In this document: piece by piece, positions 21,632 to 35,314 of the stretch
Position numbering within the stretch: position 1 is the first letter of the stretch
Layout: every line of letters starts with the position of its first letter
From: Bryum argenteum
Taxonomy: Eukaryota > Streptophyta > Bryopsida > Bryales > Bryaceae
Assembly: GCA_037043015.1 (NCBI GenBank)
Contig: CM073323.1
Span: 26,936,758-27,000,757 of the forward strand
Direction of reading: 5' to 3'
Length of the DNA: 64,000 bases
Program-made: the position numbers and the translations under genes
The notes under the pieces: model-generated
Database searches by the model: none
The model's input: the letters and a program-made list of their open reading frames with translations, nothing else
Told to the model about the DNA's origin: nothing

Positions 21632-22138
21632 TTAAAGAGCATGCAAATAGCCTACGCATATAGAAGGTTGTGAAAGCTTACTACCCGTGTTGATTCTTAA
21701 CAAGCAAGTGTTTGAGACGCTAAGCCCTGTCATGAAGTGATACTTAGGAAAAGAGGATCTAAAGGCATGAATAGACTTCTCCCAAAGTACTTGAAAATTT
21801 CATTTTTCTAATATTTTACTTGCAATGCAAACCGGACAATAGTGCACTTATGTAATGGTTACACTAAAGTCTATTATACAAGTGCAATATCACAAGACTT
21901 ATATAACAATTCTGTCAATTTATATATGTGCACTTCTATGTCTATTCGTCACCCTTTTTTAGATTCTAAATTCTAGTTCCCTTGCTCTCAATCAGGTATA
22001 GATTTCCAACTTTCCATTGAACTCTCAACTCTTAACTCTTATAAGTAGAGTATATCTTCATTATTTGAACTTTTAGATGGTTTAGGCAGAACGCAGTCGC
22101 AAGCATTCAGGCAGCAGCAGCGGGGTGGTAGAGCTGAG

Positions 22139-22401
22139 ATGCGAGTTGCCACCATCTCTCGACACATATCACCCGCTATTTGTTCAGCATCAAATCCATT
22201 TCTGTTACGAATCCCCACGTGAGTGGCACAGATCATGGAGTTGTTATAAAGTCTTTGTTTGTAATCCCCACGTGAGTGGCACAGATCATGGAATTGTTAT
22301 AAAGTCTTTGTTTGTTCGAGCAGGTGAGTTCTCAAGCGTATGACAATGGCGGAATTCAAATCAAGGCGGATATGAGAGATGCTCTGGAGCGAGGTCTCGC
22401 T
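22139..22401 (+). pseudogene. 5' exon fragment of pseudouridine-5'-phosphate glycosidase (U3)
   Basis: Same structure as the U2 fragment. The leader starts at 22139 and the second exon reads open as VSSQAYDNGGIQIKADMRDALERGLA up to the donor GTAAGT at 22402. The intron contains a direct duplication of about 53 bp (22206-22316). No downstream exon of the enzyme is found in the unit. Confidence 0.6.
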
Positions 22402-25400
22402 GTAAGTTGCTCTTGAATCAACCATCATATCTCATGGTGCGCTCTACCACCTCTTCGAAGCTGAATATCAATTAGTACTCCTTACGGGTCTCGGGGCACA
22501 GCTTGGGGGTGGACAATTGAAAGTGTGTAAAGTTGTAAGGATGTAAGGAGAATGAATGCTTGTAAAGTGTTAAGACTTTATAGTTTCTAGAATGTTATTA
22601 ACTTGGAGCCTTCAAAATGTTAAACAATTGAAAGCTTATAAGATTGTAAGGATGTTAAACAATGTTGATTGTGTAAACAATTTGTACAAAGGTTGGAATC
22701 AACCATTGTTGAAGATTGATAAATTCCATATTGTTGATGAAGTAGGACAAGTCTCAATGAATGGAGTTTGACTTCAAATGCTTGCAACGGTTTCATACTC
22801 ATGGTGGTTTGGAGGTCAGCCTTGGAATTTGTGTTGTCATAGTGCATTTAGCGAGGAGAGCCATTGTTGTCCTCTTCTAAGATCATGGGTTACCCGAAAC
22901 CTCTCTCTCAACCCACTGACCCTAACCAACTATCTTTACTTACACCAACGTATATCCCAAACTTTAGCTTAACTCTCCTTGATGCAGAGGCATACCCAAA
23001 CTGCCCTTTTGGGTAAAACGGAAAGTGCCTTAAATCACCGCAAAAGGTTACCACATCAAGATGATACGATAAGGCATCCACTATCTAAAATTGAGCAAAG
23101 AATATTCATTCTAACATTTTGAAGTGTCCTGACAAAAACCTCAGAAACCCAAATCGGGTTTTTCATACAGTGAGTAAGGGGCTAAGTCTTCATATCAAAT
23201 GAAACATGTCATTAGTTATTTCTTCAGCCATATATCGTACTTCCTTAAATTATTATTTACATGTTTGACTTTGATCGAATGGAGAAGGAAGAAATTATTG
23301 ATGAGAATCAAAGTGATAGTCCAATATTTAGGGATTGAGTGGTTGATGTATGGTCAATAAACCTCTTCTTGTGAGTTTGAGGGGTTCATGGGGTAAGTAT
23401 AAAATCATTGAACAAGTTTTGTTTTAATTGTAATGTATGAAATTTATTCAAAATAGTATTCAAAACATATTTTGCTATTCTTCTTGTGTTTATTGAATAT
23501 TTCAAATAAACAGATTGTAAATGTTTTAGTAAGGCATAGGGCCGCTAGGAATCTCTTTACGTTGAAACAACTTGCTTTTTCAAATTGTTCTTCTTTTGGA
23601 GATAGTGTATTTTATTTCCAAAAGGTGTTTTTCATTTTAGAGAAGGATGAGGAATTGAAATGACAAGTTGGTTGAAATGTTGTGTTGATATGAGGAATGC
23701 TTTATCTAGTCAAGTCATGCACAACAAAGCTTGCAATTTTAATTGAGGACCAAACCATGTGGATTGCTACATGCACGAAGCAAGGTAATATATCCACATA
23801 GCTTGCAATGTACAAAAGTAAAAAAAAAAAAAAGCCAAGCCATGGTTACCCCAAGTTACCCCAAGTTCTATGGAGTTCTTCTCATGTCCCGTGCACATTT
23901 ATTAAATAATTAAACTCGGAGGCATATATTTAACATGAAATTAACATGTTATATGTTTGTGACACTAGCTTACCCCCAAAGTTTCGAGGTGCCTAAAATG
24001 GTTTGGTTTGCCTTTGATCAAGCTCCCATATACTTGATTGTTGACCTATAAAGTTGAACCCTTTTGCAAATCGTAATGTTGTCTTCAAGAGATGTTTACT
24101 CTTGAAATTTACACTTAGAGCACGTTGAAATTTAGTGAGAACTACAACGTATTTCTTAAAATTTTCTACACATGGAGTACAAAGGAGAAACTTAAAAATT
24201 CATGAAAATGGTAAAGCTTTACTATCATTTCAAATTGTTATTTTGGGAAATTTTCATACATGTGTATAAGAAGTATTGAGGTATGTTTTGACTTTCCTTT
24301 TTCTTTTTCTTTTTTCATTATATAAAAATCAGTTTTTAATTGGCTTCTTTATCGTCAAAAAGAACCTTTCTATATGAATTTTACTTATTGAAACTACACA
24401 TTGGAGGATTTGAGTATCTTCAAATTTTCAAGGAACCCTACGATTTACATTTTACTATTTATAAATACTTTGTCCACACATGCAACCATGGGGAGCCTCC
24501 AATGTGTTACCTCTATTTAAAGTGCTTTCGGTCCGCAAGTAGTTAAGTGCAGCATGTTAACTACCTATTCTTGGTTGGACCATGGCATAAAAGAGGCCAT
24601 AAACCAACATGCCCTACAACTGTGCAAAACTCATTCAAACAAATTCTTCATGAAGTGATCTAAGAAATTATTTCTTAAAAATGTGCAAGTTTTGAGAGAG
24701 AAGTTTTTAGGGAGCGTAGTAATAAAGGAATCATATTTCCGTAACTTTACTTTATTTAGTTAGGATAACGGCCACGACCCAATATCATAGGTGTTTCTTA
24801 AACCGATCAAGGTGTGGTGTACATTTGAGAATAAACTTAGAGTTTATGATGTTAGTCATGTAAAAATTAGCCAATTACATTGTTTCAGGTGCTGCTCGGA
24901 TTACAAACAATATTTTGAAACAATGTTCCCTTATATAAGAGGTAACCTTGTGCATCAGCATATACAATTCATGAATAAATTACCCTTTAGGTAGTCTGTG
25001 TAATATTACAGAGTTTGTATGATATTGCAAAGCTGATGTGATATTACAAAGTTCAAGTGATATTATAGGGAATCACAAAGCTGTGCCAAACAACACCTAT
25101 TGTGCCATTTTGCAAGAACATGTCACCACAATGCGACGTTGTCGCAAAAATTGTGCTACGTGACAAAATGGCACAAGGAATATTGTCACTTAATCGGTAT
25201 CGGGGTTGCTATTTCTCATCACTTGTCAATCGCTCGATTCTACGCTTGGTTCTACTCAATTTGCCGACCTCTTCAACCAGAGGGCTTGAAATTAATGAAT
25301 GCTTGGAAATGGGATGGTGTACAGTAATTGGGATGGTCAACCTCTTTATATTAGAGTTAAGGCCATCTAAAATTGAAGTCAGCCTCAACTCAAGGTTTGA

Positions 25401-28400
25401 ATTACAAAGTGGGCCGCGAGATTGGCCTTGAAATACAAAGTCCACTGACACACTTTGAAGGCGTACATTAGAAATGTTACTTAAGGTTGGGTCTTCCTAA
25501 GTGACCTAATATTAGGGCCCATTTCTAAGGCCCGTTTCCAAACCCTAACATTCATGTATGATAGTACTTGAATTGCCCAAATGGGCCCAAGAGGGAAAGT
25601 AGGTCGTCACTCCATGAGAACTCATTTTTTTGGCTAGGGCCCAAACTTTCCCTCCAAAATGCTACCATGTGAACAAAACATAAGCTTTGTGGGAAGTGGG
25701 CCGACTTTCAATATAAAGCCTTTGAGCCGATTTGAGGGAAATCTAAGCATTCTCATTGATTGATATTTAGGGCTTCATGATATGACGTAATATAAAGTGG
25801 CCCTAAGAGAGCGCTCACTAACGGCTCAAATTTCAACATGCCAAATATGTAATGATGATAAGTGTAATGATGATAAGTGCGCAAGAAATTTTTGTATATT
25901 GGGATAGTCTAGTTGTATTCATCTATTTTGGACTCTTCTCCAATTTGCTATGAATTTTTGAAGGTTGACATATAGATAATCCAAAATTGATGTCGTGATT
26001 TGACACCCTATAATACAAGGGATGAGTTGAACATGGTACTATTGAATTGCAAAGCTAGTGTTTTTAATGGTAGAGTAGATCTTGCTCATGAGTGGGACCT
26101 TGCTCAACCCTCTCTAAGCGATTTGGCAGAACATCCCCAAGCTGGTACATACCGGCGTGCTTGCCTTGCTGCCCTACAACCCTGCCCGGTCAAATAAAAA
26201 TTTGAGGATAAGTTTGCACTCTATTTTTGAATGGTAGATATCACCCATCATGCCACGAAGGGGTGCCACAAGGGTAAAATGGGGTCTTAGATCCCATTCC
26301 CAAACTGAGAATTCCAAAAAAAGTGGCAAATTTTTTTAAGAATGAAAATATAATAGTGGCCGTTATTTGGCTAGGTAGGGAGTATGGGCGGGCAACCACG
26401 CTGGTAAGTACGAGCATGGGGATTTCGTGTCCATGTCCTCTCTAAGTACCTTCTCTTAACACTCACCTCTTTTTTCCACTTCTTCTTCGTCTCCAAATTT
26501 TCACTGTACAAAAATTACTGCACTTGACTCCACGTTGAGGTTCTTCTACACAAGAGATGTAAATTTTCAATTGATCATATACTATTGAGTGGTTTGATGA
26601 AGAAATTTTTTTTTGCACCTCTGGGTGAAATAGCCCAGAGTTTCAGTATTGGCAATGCTCCATTTTAGCGCACTCTCACTTGTGATATATATTATTTTTT
26701 GCCCAGGTTTCCAGAATTTAGATATGAACCTACGAGGCCAAATTCGCATGAGATTGACAATAGATATCACTTTATTGTATGGTACACTGTCCTAAAAGCG
26801 CCACCTTAAGAGATGTGACCTATTGTTAGCACTACTAAATTCAAAATAAAATTATGACCACATTCGAAATAAGTTTTTGGGAGGATTGCAAAAATTAGCA
26901 ACATGTAATTCGCATTTCTGAATTTTATACAAAATTCCAAAGTGCTAAGTAAGACTTGACCCAATTGCATTGTATACAACTGAGGTACATCTATACTTTC
27001 AAAATCTACAAATGAGGTACAGATCGCTATTGGGTAGACAACGCTTTTAGGACTGCCCACCTTACACAAAGTAGATGTTGACACAAGATTGATAATAAGA
27101 GAGCGGTGCATTTAAGAATTCAACAACTATTTATTTTTTCAACTGATAACGCACTAATTGCCTCTAGAAAGAAAAGAAGAAGAAGGAAAGAAATTCCAAC
27201 AAAAATCAACAACTCCACCGTGACACAGCCCATGATGCCGCGTCGTCTTTTATTGATTTGAGCGCGTCATGCAAAGGTTGACAACCCATGCTGTATATTT
27301 TATGCTTTAAACCAACTAAATACCCACTGCCTTCGAAATCAAAGGCATCGCTGCCACCAGATAATCCTGCCTCCAGAAAGTTCGGAAGTATCAAAATACT
27401 TCTTTAATACAAAGTCGGAAAGTGCAGCTAAGATTCTCCTCGGATATTCAGATTTGACAAGGCCTCGTGCTTATCTTCTCGCCTTTCGTGCACCTGGCCT
27501 CTAGAACACGTTAACCTTGCCAGCATCTCCAGCACATTTGTTGACCTCTTCCCAAGGTACGGCTTCCTCCTTCATCCTCCTCCTACAGACTCCTTGCGAA
27601 CATCTTCCTTCATGTTTACTGCCGGCGTGCTGCAGAAGCCCCTCATTTCTGCACTGGAGGTTCAAAGTCCAGCTTTCCGTTGGAGCAAGATACTGCCATC
27701 ATTTGAGGAGGAGTTTTGCCGGCCCGCTTTGTGAAGCTGGTCACTGAAGTAGGCGCTGGCGCCTTGGCTTGTGTTCTGCGGTATCATACAAGCTTTGACT
27801 TGTGGCGCTTTCTTTCGCTTGCGGTATCCTGCAAGCCTCGGTATCTCTTATCGTTCATCACGCACAACTCATCTGGGCGGACGTTTGATCATAGCCTGTT
27901 ATTCGAGCACGGCATTCCAGGTACGACTAGTTCAATGTGTCACAAGCTTTTGCATGTGGGTCGACTTCTGTCCCAGAATAAGTGGGCTAATATGGATTAG
28001 TGCTGGCTCGGTGCGTTGGAGCAGGAACCCCCTGCGTTCGGTACTCTCATCTGTGTAGTGGAGGTTGAAGGTCTCTAGCGTTATTTTGCACTCGCTCATA
28101 CAGCACTCGGCAGGAGCGAGGAATAATCATCAGCATAAGAAGAAAAGCTTGGCTCTGTGAAGATGGATTGCTGATGTTGGCGCTTTGGCTTGTGGTAATC
28201 AATACGAGCCTCAGGTTTCTTGTGGAGTCCATCTCCTATCCGGTCTTCACGTTCGATTTGTCTGCACGGAGAATATTCTTATCCTTAAATATCTGAGCAC
28301 AACTTTTCCAGGTGAGACTGATTGAACCAGTAACAAGCGTCTGGTTGCGGATTGTCTTTCCTGATCGGAACATGTGTCACGTTTGAGGGTTAGGAGTTAT

Positions 28401-28514
28401 TCATTTCCGAATGCCTGTTCGCATTCTGAGACGTTGGATCTTATGTTTTCATAGGATTACGTCAGGAATTAAAGGGCTACAATTGATAAGCGTAGTGAGT
28501 ACGCATCGAGCATC

Positions 28515-30293
28515 ATGGAGGGCTCAAGTGAGTGCGAATTTCTCTCTGCTCAGTCGGTGGTTACGACCGTGTCTGCTACTGTCTCTTCGAGCAGGCAGTG
28601 TGTGAGTGCAGAAGATGCGAGCATGGTGGAGAGTGAGAGCCTGTCTAGCAGCATGGTGCAAGAGAGGATTGACGCATCAAAGTCGCACTGGAGTGAGCTG
28701 TCGGATAGTGATCGCAGCTTGAGCGGGGTGGAAGTGGCAGCAGATAACAGAGAAGTGTTCAGGACTCTGCAGTTGCATCCGGAATGGGGTCACTTGTTTC
28801 AGACATTTGATGAGAATTCACATGGTACATTGGTGGTGGGTGAGAAGTTTGCAGAGGGTGGGCAAGCCGAGCTTTTCAAGGCCTATGTTACATGGAATGA
28901 ACCATTCAAAAGGCAATATTACTTGGAGAACAAGGTGAAGTTTGCGTTGAAGGTTTTTAAGGAAGGCACTTGGTTACGGGATTTACAAGGACAATGGCCC
29001 CATGGATTTTTGAAATGGGAAAGTGATGAACATAATCAAGCGTGGAATTAGATGCCATTGTCACCAATTCAATATTATCGTAATTCCGTGGAATGTGGGA
29101 CAATATTGGAGGATGGGAGATTTGCTTTTTTGATGATAATGCAAGATGAGGATCTTCAGAGCTTAATTCAACGGCGGATGCATGGACAAAAATATGGGTG
29201 GGGACCACTTTCAAAGAATGAAAGAGAGACAGTCATGTACAAGATTGGACTTGGGGTGTTATGGTTGCATGAGCATGATGTTGTGCATAGAGACCTCAAG
29301 GCCGCTAATGTATTAATAAGGAAGGGTGGATACTGTTATGTGACGGATTATGAGTGTTCGATTGGTGTGATAGGAACAGGGTATTGGAGGGCTCCTGAAA
29401 TATTGCAGGCTTGCAAGTATAAGACCGTAAGTCGGAAGCTGGAGTTGTTTTCAAAAGCAGCAGATGTTTATAGTTATGGAATGACATGGTATGAGCTCTT
29501 GTCTGGGAAGTCCCCATTTGAAGAGGAAATGGTGACGATGGAATCGGTTATTGAAGGGCAACGACCGACACTGCCAACATATGTAGATGATTGGACAAAA
29601 CAACTTCTACATAGATGTTGGGACTCTACTCCTAGTGAAAGACCTATAATTCAAGAGATCTTGAGTGCTATTGCATTAATTACAAGTATGCTATGGATCA
29701 AAGATGTAGAGGAGGTGCGGATGAGGACAAAGCTAATAGATATTATAGAGTACCAACTTGGATGTGACAACTTTTTACACACGGCCACAAGACTTGAAAG
29801 CGGAAACTTCAAGTGCGTATTATGTTTTGAAACATGCAATGATTCATACATGATGAAGTGTACAACATGTACGGACCATTATCTTCATTCAAGATGTGCA
29901 ATCGTAGAGCGATTCTTTAATTCTTCCTCACACGTACATCTATTGAGTATGCATCTTCCAAAGTGGAGGGGTAGTTCAAGATTGGTATGTGATGGTTGCC
30001 AATTGGAAATTGGTAAGGAAGTAAGGTATCATTGCCAAGTTGAAGAGTGCGATTTCGATTTGCACCTAGAATGTGCAAAATATGTGGGAAGGATTTTACA
30101 TCCCTCACACAAGGAGCACAAGTTAGTACTTTCTTTAGTCTCTTCATCAACGAGTTTGAAAGATTCAAGTGTCACTTGTGAGTGTTGCAAACTCCAAATC
30201 ACATCCATGGAGTTTAAATATCATTGTGAAGAGTGTGTATTCAACATACATCCAAAATGCGCCGTACCAAATGTGAAGGTACATAGGCATTGA
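28515..30293 (+). pseudogene. Kinase-DC1 copy 2, single nonsense codon
   Basis: The copy is colinear with copy 1 over its whole length, but codon 179 is TAG (29049-29051) where copy 1 has CAG. The stop falls between the VAIK lysine region and the catalytic HRD motif, so the first product of 178 residues would lack catalysis. After it the frame is open for 413 codons to the end. It starts at an ATG at 29052 and keeps HRDLKAAN, DYE, APE and all three DC1 modules. This looks like a young pseudogene, unless the stop is bypassed or the second frame is used. Confidence 0.85.
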
Positions 30294-32867
30294 TTGTCAA
30301 CATATTACATAGGAATGTTGTTCTTTCGTGTTTTTGAATGGAGGGTGTTCACCGTGAAGGTGTATATATAAGGATGTTTTATAAAGTTTTCTTTCTATTC
30401 TTAAGATAGCCACAATTATGAATGGTGTTTGAGTAAATCAAAATAGAAGAATTTATGATCGTTTGCTTCACTATATGCTTATTAAGCCTTGGAGGGATTG
30501 ACTCGTTTCCAGTAAAAACAACACAGTTGGAAATAAATGTAGTTGGGCGAAAGCGCACTAATTGTTATGTGAATTTGTACTATCCCCTTATAAAACATAA
30601 ACTTTGTACTTTTGTGATTTTTTGGAAGACTGTGATGTAATATAATGTGAAAAAGGTGTAAAAATACATATTTAGAAGTGTTGCCGATATTTTTTGAAAT
30701 GAAGTACAATGAATTTATAATATTCATAAGTAATGTCATTGTTGGCCCTCAAAAAATTAGTACTTTAGAATTGAGATCTAAATTGGGCCTTGAAGTTGGT
30801 TACTTCTTGAAAAATCTGATTGTGACGTACTAGTCTTCCACCCTAGCATGCGTTTGCCCAGTTATTCATTACTTGTAGTATACTTATTGTATGTCTTGTT
30901 CACCAAAAATGACATTGCACACTGATTACAAAGTCATGACGTATGAGTATTCAAAAGACATCACAATATCTCAACAATTGCACTTTTGAATGAAAATGCT
31001 AGGAATACACTTACAAGATTTATTTGGGCTTAGATAATAGCCTTGCAACTATGAAACTTTTCATAAATTTTACAATGGAAATATTTCAAAAACTAGGCTT
31101 GTTGCACAAAAACAAATACCATAACTTCCCCTCATTTTCAATGGATTTAACTCATTTAAGGGCTCCACTACAAAGACTAGATCAAATTTGGAATCCAATC
31201 TAACAAACAAAGTTGACGCCAACGGTGGAAAATTAGAAACATCTTCTCAAAAATCAAGTAATTTATACACTCTTTTCAAGATAGAAAAGAGTGTACAACA
31301 AACATCACTGCACAACAAACTTCTACTTTACTCAGAAAAAGAATCCTTTAACTACAAAGATGTTGGATTTCATCTTGAGATCATAGTTATGCAAAAAAAA
31401 CTCCATGAAAACTAAATTGAATTCTCATGAAGTGTTCTAAGAAATTAACCTCCATGAAGTGATCTAAGAAATTAGCCTTGCAACGATGGAATCATTCTCA
31501 GAGTTTACAATGGAATTATTACAAAAACTAGGCACATTGTACAAAAATGGATACCATTACTTCCACACATCTTCGATAGATTTAAGCTTTCTACTACAAA
31601 GACTAGATCAAATTCGGAATCCAATCTAACGAAAAAAAGTTGAAATCCAACGGTGGAAGATAAGAAAGTATTTCTCATAAACCAAGGAATTTATATAGTC
31701 TTCTCAAGATAGAAACATCCTTGCAAAACCAACACCTAATTTATTCAAAACAAAAATCTTCCAACTACATAGTTGTTGGATATCATCTTGAGATCATAGT
31801 TATATGAACAAAAAACCATGAGAACTAAAATGAATGGTAAAACATGCTCCATGTAGAAAAACTGGCCAATAACAAGAGTTGCCTTCACTAAAATGCACAC
31901 CATCAATTTTGCACTTTATTTTATGAGGTTGCAATTTTTAGCACACAAACTAAACTTAATTTGGGACCCAACCTAGGTGATTTCATACAAAATGGAATTT
32001 GGATAAAGAAGCTCTTTTCTCTTCAAAGTTGGTGCATGTCATCCAAAAATGTTGTTTTCTTGATATTTAGCCGTGTGAGGTTTAACAAAATTAAATATGT
32101 GCATATTAAAAGACCATCACGGTTTCAAAATAGTTAGCCTTTTTGGGGCAATTTTAGGTGTACTTTATACACTTAACCCTTAAGCGGGCCGAATGTCGAA
32201 AAACGACATTTTGGATGACAGAAACTTTGGAGAGCCATAACTTCTTCATCCGGACTCCGTTTTGGACGAAATCACTTGGGTTGGGTCCCAAATCAAGTCT
32301 AGTTCATGTCATAAAAATCTCAGACCCATAAAATGAAGTATGAATTAATGGCATGCATTTCAGTGACAGCAGCCTAGTTTTAGACATTTTTTCCTTTGTA
32401 AAATTTAGGGCAGTTTTCACCATTGCAGGGCCATAATTTGCACAAAGAAATTTTTCTCATAGTTTTTTTTTGTTCAAGGATGCTACTGAGATGAAGGTGA
32501 ACAACATTCTAATTGGTGGCTTTTTCATTGCAATAAGTCTAATGGTAGCATTTTCACTTTAAAGTGAAAATGATGAAATTATGTGATCATTTTTGAGTAT
32601 TAATACATTATGATCTCGCAATCTATGAAGCCTCATGACTCAAAATTTGACCCACTTGATGTTCAATATGTCTACGACAAGATTGTACGGTTGAGATTTG
32701 GATAACACACTTTTACCTCCACCTATGACAATGCTTTTGAGGATGTGTTCATTTTACTACAAATGAGTCAAACCATTTAGGGGTTAAAAGACAAATCAAC
32801 TCATTTCTAAAATCCACATATTAAAAGAAAAGAAGACTTTCTAAACCATATTCTTCAGCTTAAGGAA
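30294..32867. other. Spacer downstream of kinase copy 2
   Basis: AT-rich, matches 12085-14044. It carries the TTAA element at 32177-32783 as an insertion. No gene is supported; the open frame at 31188-31415 is shared with copies at 12993 and 43861 but has variable ends and no recognisable domain. Confidence 0.6.
32177..32783. mobile_element. TTAA-flanked element, second type, 607 bp
   Basis: Absent from the matching site in U1, U4 and U5 (about 13973, 44833, 56788), which has one TTAA. Here TTAA stands on both sides (32173-32176, 32784-32787). The ends are CCCTTAAGCGGGCC and, from the right, CCCCTAAATGG. A perfect subterminal hairpin AATGTCG/CGACATT follows the left end (about 32192-32210). 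The interior is related to 57477-58045. No transposase. Confidence 0.7.
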
Positions 32868-33258
32868 TTTCATTCACATAAACTCATCTCCCCATAAGTG
32901 GAGGACTTCAATCTCCATATTAATTGAGGTCTTGAGCTTTAATCATGTGATACGGTGCCCAGAGTAATCAATTAAAATATTCAATGTACTTGCATCCATA
33001 ATGTTCATAGCGTTCGGCATTGCAGTGAAAAGTTGTGAGCTAAAATGGTTTACATGTCACATAATGGCTTGGTGACATGTAATAACGTCAAACTTGGATA
33101 GTTCATCAAGCTTCGGTGGTGACATTTGAGAGGTGATGATGAGTGAGTTTTATTCCTGAGGGCACTTTTGCCATGAGCCCCATTTGAATACAACAAGGTG
33201 CAATCCATAGTTTATCATATCACTTACTCCAACTCTCTCCTCCTATTGGGGAACTTAA

Positions 33259-34179
33259 CCCCTAAAAATCCAAGCGCTTCCTCACCCTCCAAGAAACCAA
33301 GAACTACCATTTTTCACCTCTGTTGGGAAATGGGGAAATGGAGAAACTTTTTTTTCTTGTTTTAGACTTTGAACCGTAGGATCTTGTACCTAACTTGTAT
33401 ACAAAGGACTAGTTAGAATTTTAACCGTTGGATGTTTGTCATTTGTGACATCATAACAAACAAAGTTTGTCCAACACTTTTTTTTGCCCTTGTTAGAGAG
33501 GCATTGTCTAAGTGGGTGCCAAGGGCAATTTGATGATTGTTACTCCAAACAATTTTCCCTCATTTTTTCCCATGTAGGTAATTTAGTTGGGTATGCTCAT
33601 GAAAAATTTTAGAGACACTTTCCACTTTTTGACCTTGATGTACATTATTTTATGAGAGAAGGTCTAAAAAAAACAATATAGTAAAACAAGCACCACATAT
33701 GACGTATTAAGTTTAAGAAAAATTTGGAAGGTGAGTAGGTGCCTTTATGAGTATGTGAATTTTGTAAAAAAAATCTTGGAAAAAATCCAAAATCCCAAAT
33801 TTTGGCAATTTTTGAAAGAAACAATTGTAAAACTACTAGAAATTGTGAAGATTATTTTTGAAAGTTTTGGAGGCTACCCTTGTAAAATTGGTAAACTTTT
33901 TGACTTTAGACACTTTGGAATTTGACTAATAATTTGGTAATGAACATATTTTCAAAAAGATATACTTCAAAATAGCTAATTTTAAACTGTTTGTTTTGGA
34001 CTTGAAACATAAAAATTCTAGATTAAGGTTTTAATATCAAAATTTGGCTTTGCAAATTTTACCATACATACAGAATACACTATGGGGAGCACCTAGTAAA
34101 ACTCTTAGCCAAAATATCAATTTATCTTCCTAAAATGAGTTGCATGAAATCTCAAAAAACCAAACCGTTTTCCTAGGGG
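33259..34179. mobile_element. TTAA-flanked non-autonomous element in U4
   Basis: Paralogous to the U2 and U3 copies. TTAA lies at 33255-33258 and 34180-34183. The left end CCCCTAAAAATCCAAGCG is intact. The right end has lost a few bases, reading CCTAGGGG, so the inverted repeat is damaged. Confidence 0.7.
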
Positions 34180-34734
34180 TTAAAGAGCATGCAAATAGCC
34201 TACGCATAAAGAAGGTCATGAAAGCTTACCATCCGTGTTGATACTTGACGAGCAAGTGTTTGAGACGCTAAGCCCCGTCATGAAGTGATACTTAGGAAAA
34301 GAGGATCTAAATGTGAATAGACTTCTCCCAAAGTACTTGAAAATTTCATTTTTCATATTCTTTACCGACGGTGCAAACAGGACAATAGTGCACTTATGTA
34401 ATGGTTATACCTAAGTCTATTATACAAGTTCAATATCAAAAGACTTATATAACAATTCTGTCAATTTATATATGTGCACTTCTATGTCTATTCCTCACCC
34501 TTTTTTAGATTCTAAATTCTAGTTCCCTTACTCTCAATCAAGTATAGATTTCCAACTTTCTATTGAACTCTTAACTCCCACTACAAGGATATATGTGACC
34601 TGATTGACAAAACACTGACGTAATTCGGTCAACTGTCCTGTCAATTAGGAGACCCTGATTCGGTCACTTATTAACAAAAACATGTCGATTCGGCTGTCAA
34701 ATCGGACAAGACTACACGTCAGCAAGTTCTTATG

Positions 34735-34906
34735 GTGAGAGGAAAAAAAAATACATTTTTTCCGCTGCCCGAATTTTTTGGGCAATAGTTACTTTCAAAA
34801 AGCTCTCCAGCGATTCCAGGCCGATTACTGCGGAAGCCCCGCACCTCGCCGGAATCGAACTCGGGACCCCGTACTTCCAAACCACTACCTTACCAACCCG
34901 CCCTCC
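34735..34906 (-). mobile_element. tRNA-related (SINE-like) segment inside the CACTA element
   Basis: On the minus strand a B-box-like GAGTTCGATTCC lies at 34851-34862, with an A-box-like GGTTGGTAAGGTAGTGG about 30 bp before it (34883-34899). This is the spacing of an internal RNA polymerase III promoter. The segment runs into a T-rich tract near 34740. No clear target duplication was found, so a degraded tRNA or tRNA-derived SINE are both possible. Confidence 0.45.
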
Positions 34907-34964
34907 ATTCAACTCAATAAATAAGGAATTTGTTTCAACTATATAGACTTGTTGTTTTCAAACT

Positions 34965-35314
34965 CAGCAGACTTTGGCGGCCATTTTGACATAGTAAAAC
35001 AACTTTTTTCAAAAACCTTTAGACTAAGAAAAGCTGGTAAATCAAGTTACGTTTCATCTCCAAAAATCCTTTTGTCATTTAAACCATCCATTCAAAAGTT
35101 ATAGACAAAATTCAAAGAGGGTGTTTGAAAATATCAAAAAAGAAAATTCCTTGCTACCCCTCTTTGAATTTTGTCTATAACTTTTGATTGGAGGCTTTAA
35201 ATGACAAACGAATTTTTGGAGATGAAACTTTACTTGGTTTACAAGCTTTTTTTATCCTAAATTTTTTTGAAAAAAACTATTCTACTATGACAAAATTCTT
35301 GCTAAAGTCTACTG
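34965..35314. repeat. Long foldback with arms of about 155 bp
   Basis: The arm 34965-35121 is the reverse complement of 35158-35314 with scattered mismatches, and the loop is 36 bp. The inner ends (CAAAGAGGG / CCCTCTTTG) match perfectly. A transcript through it would fold into one long hairpin. It lies entirely inside the CACTA element. Confidence 0.75.

Larger units (their letters stand above)
20070..32867 (+). repeat. Array unit U3 (kinase copy with one nonsense codon)
   Basis: The most complete unit. It carries a TA-flanked MITE (20224-20452), the TTAA element (20699-21631), the glycosidase fragment (22139-22401), spacer, the leader (27320-28514), kinase copy 2 (28515-30293), and downstream spacer interrupted by a second TTAA element (32177-32783). 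The spacer 23530-27100 matches 5100-8500 of U1 and holds no supported gene. Confidence 0.88.
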
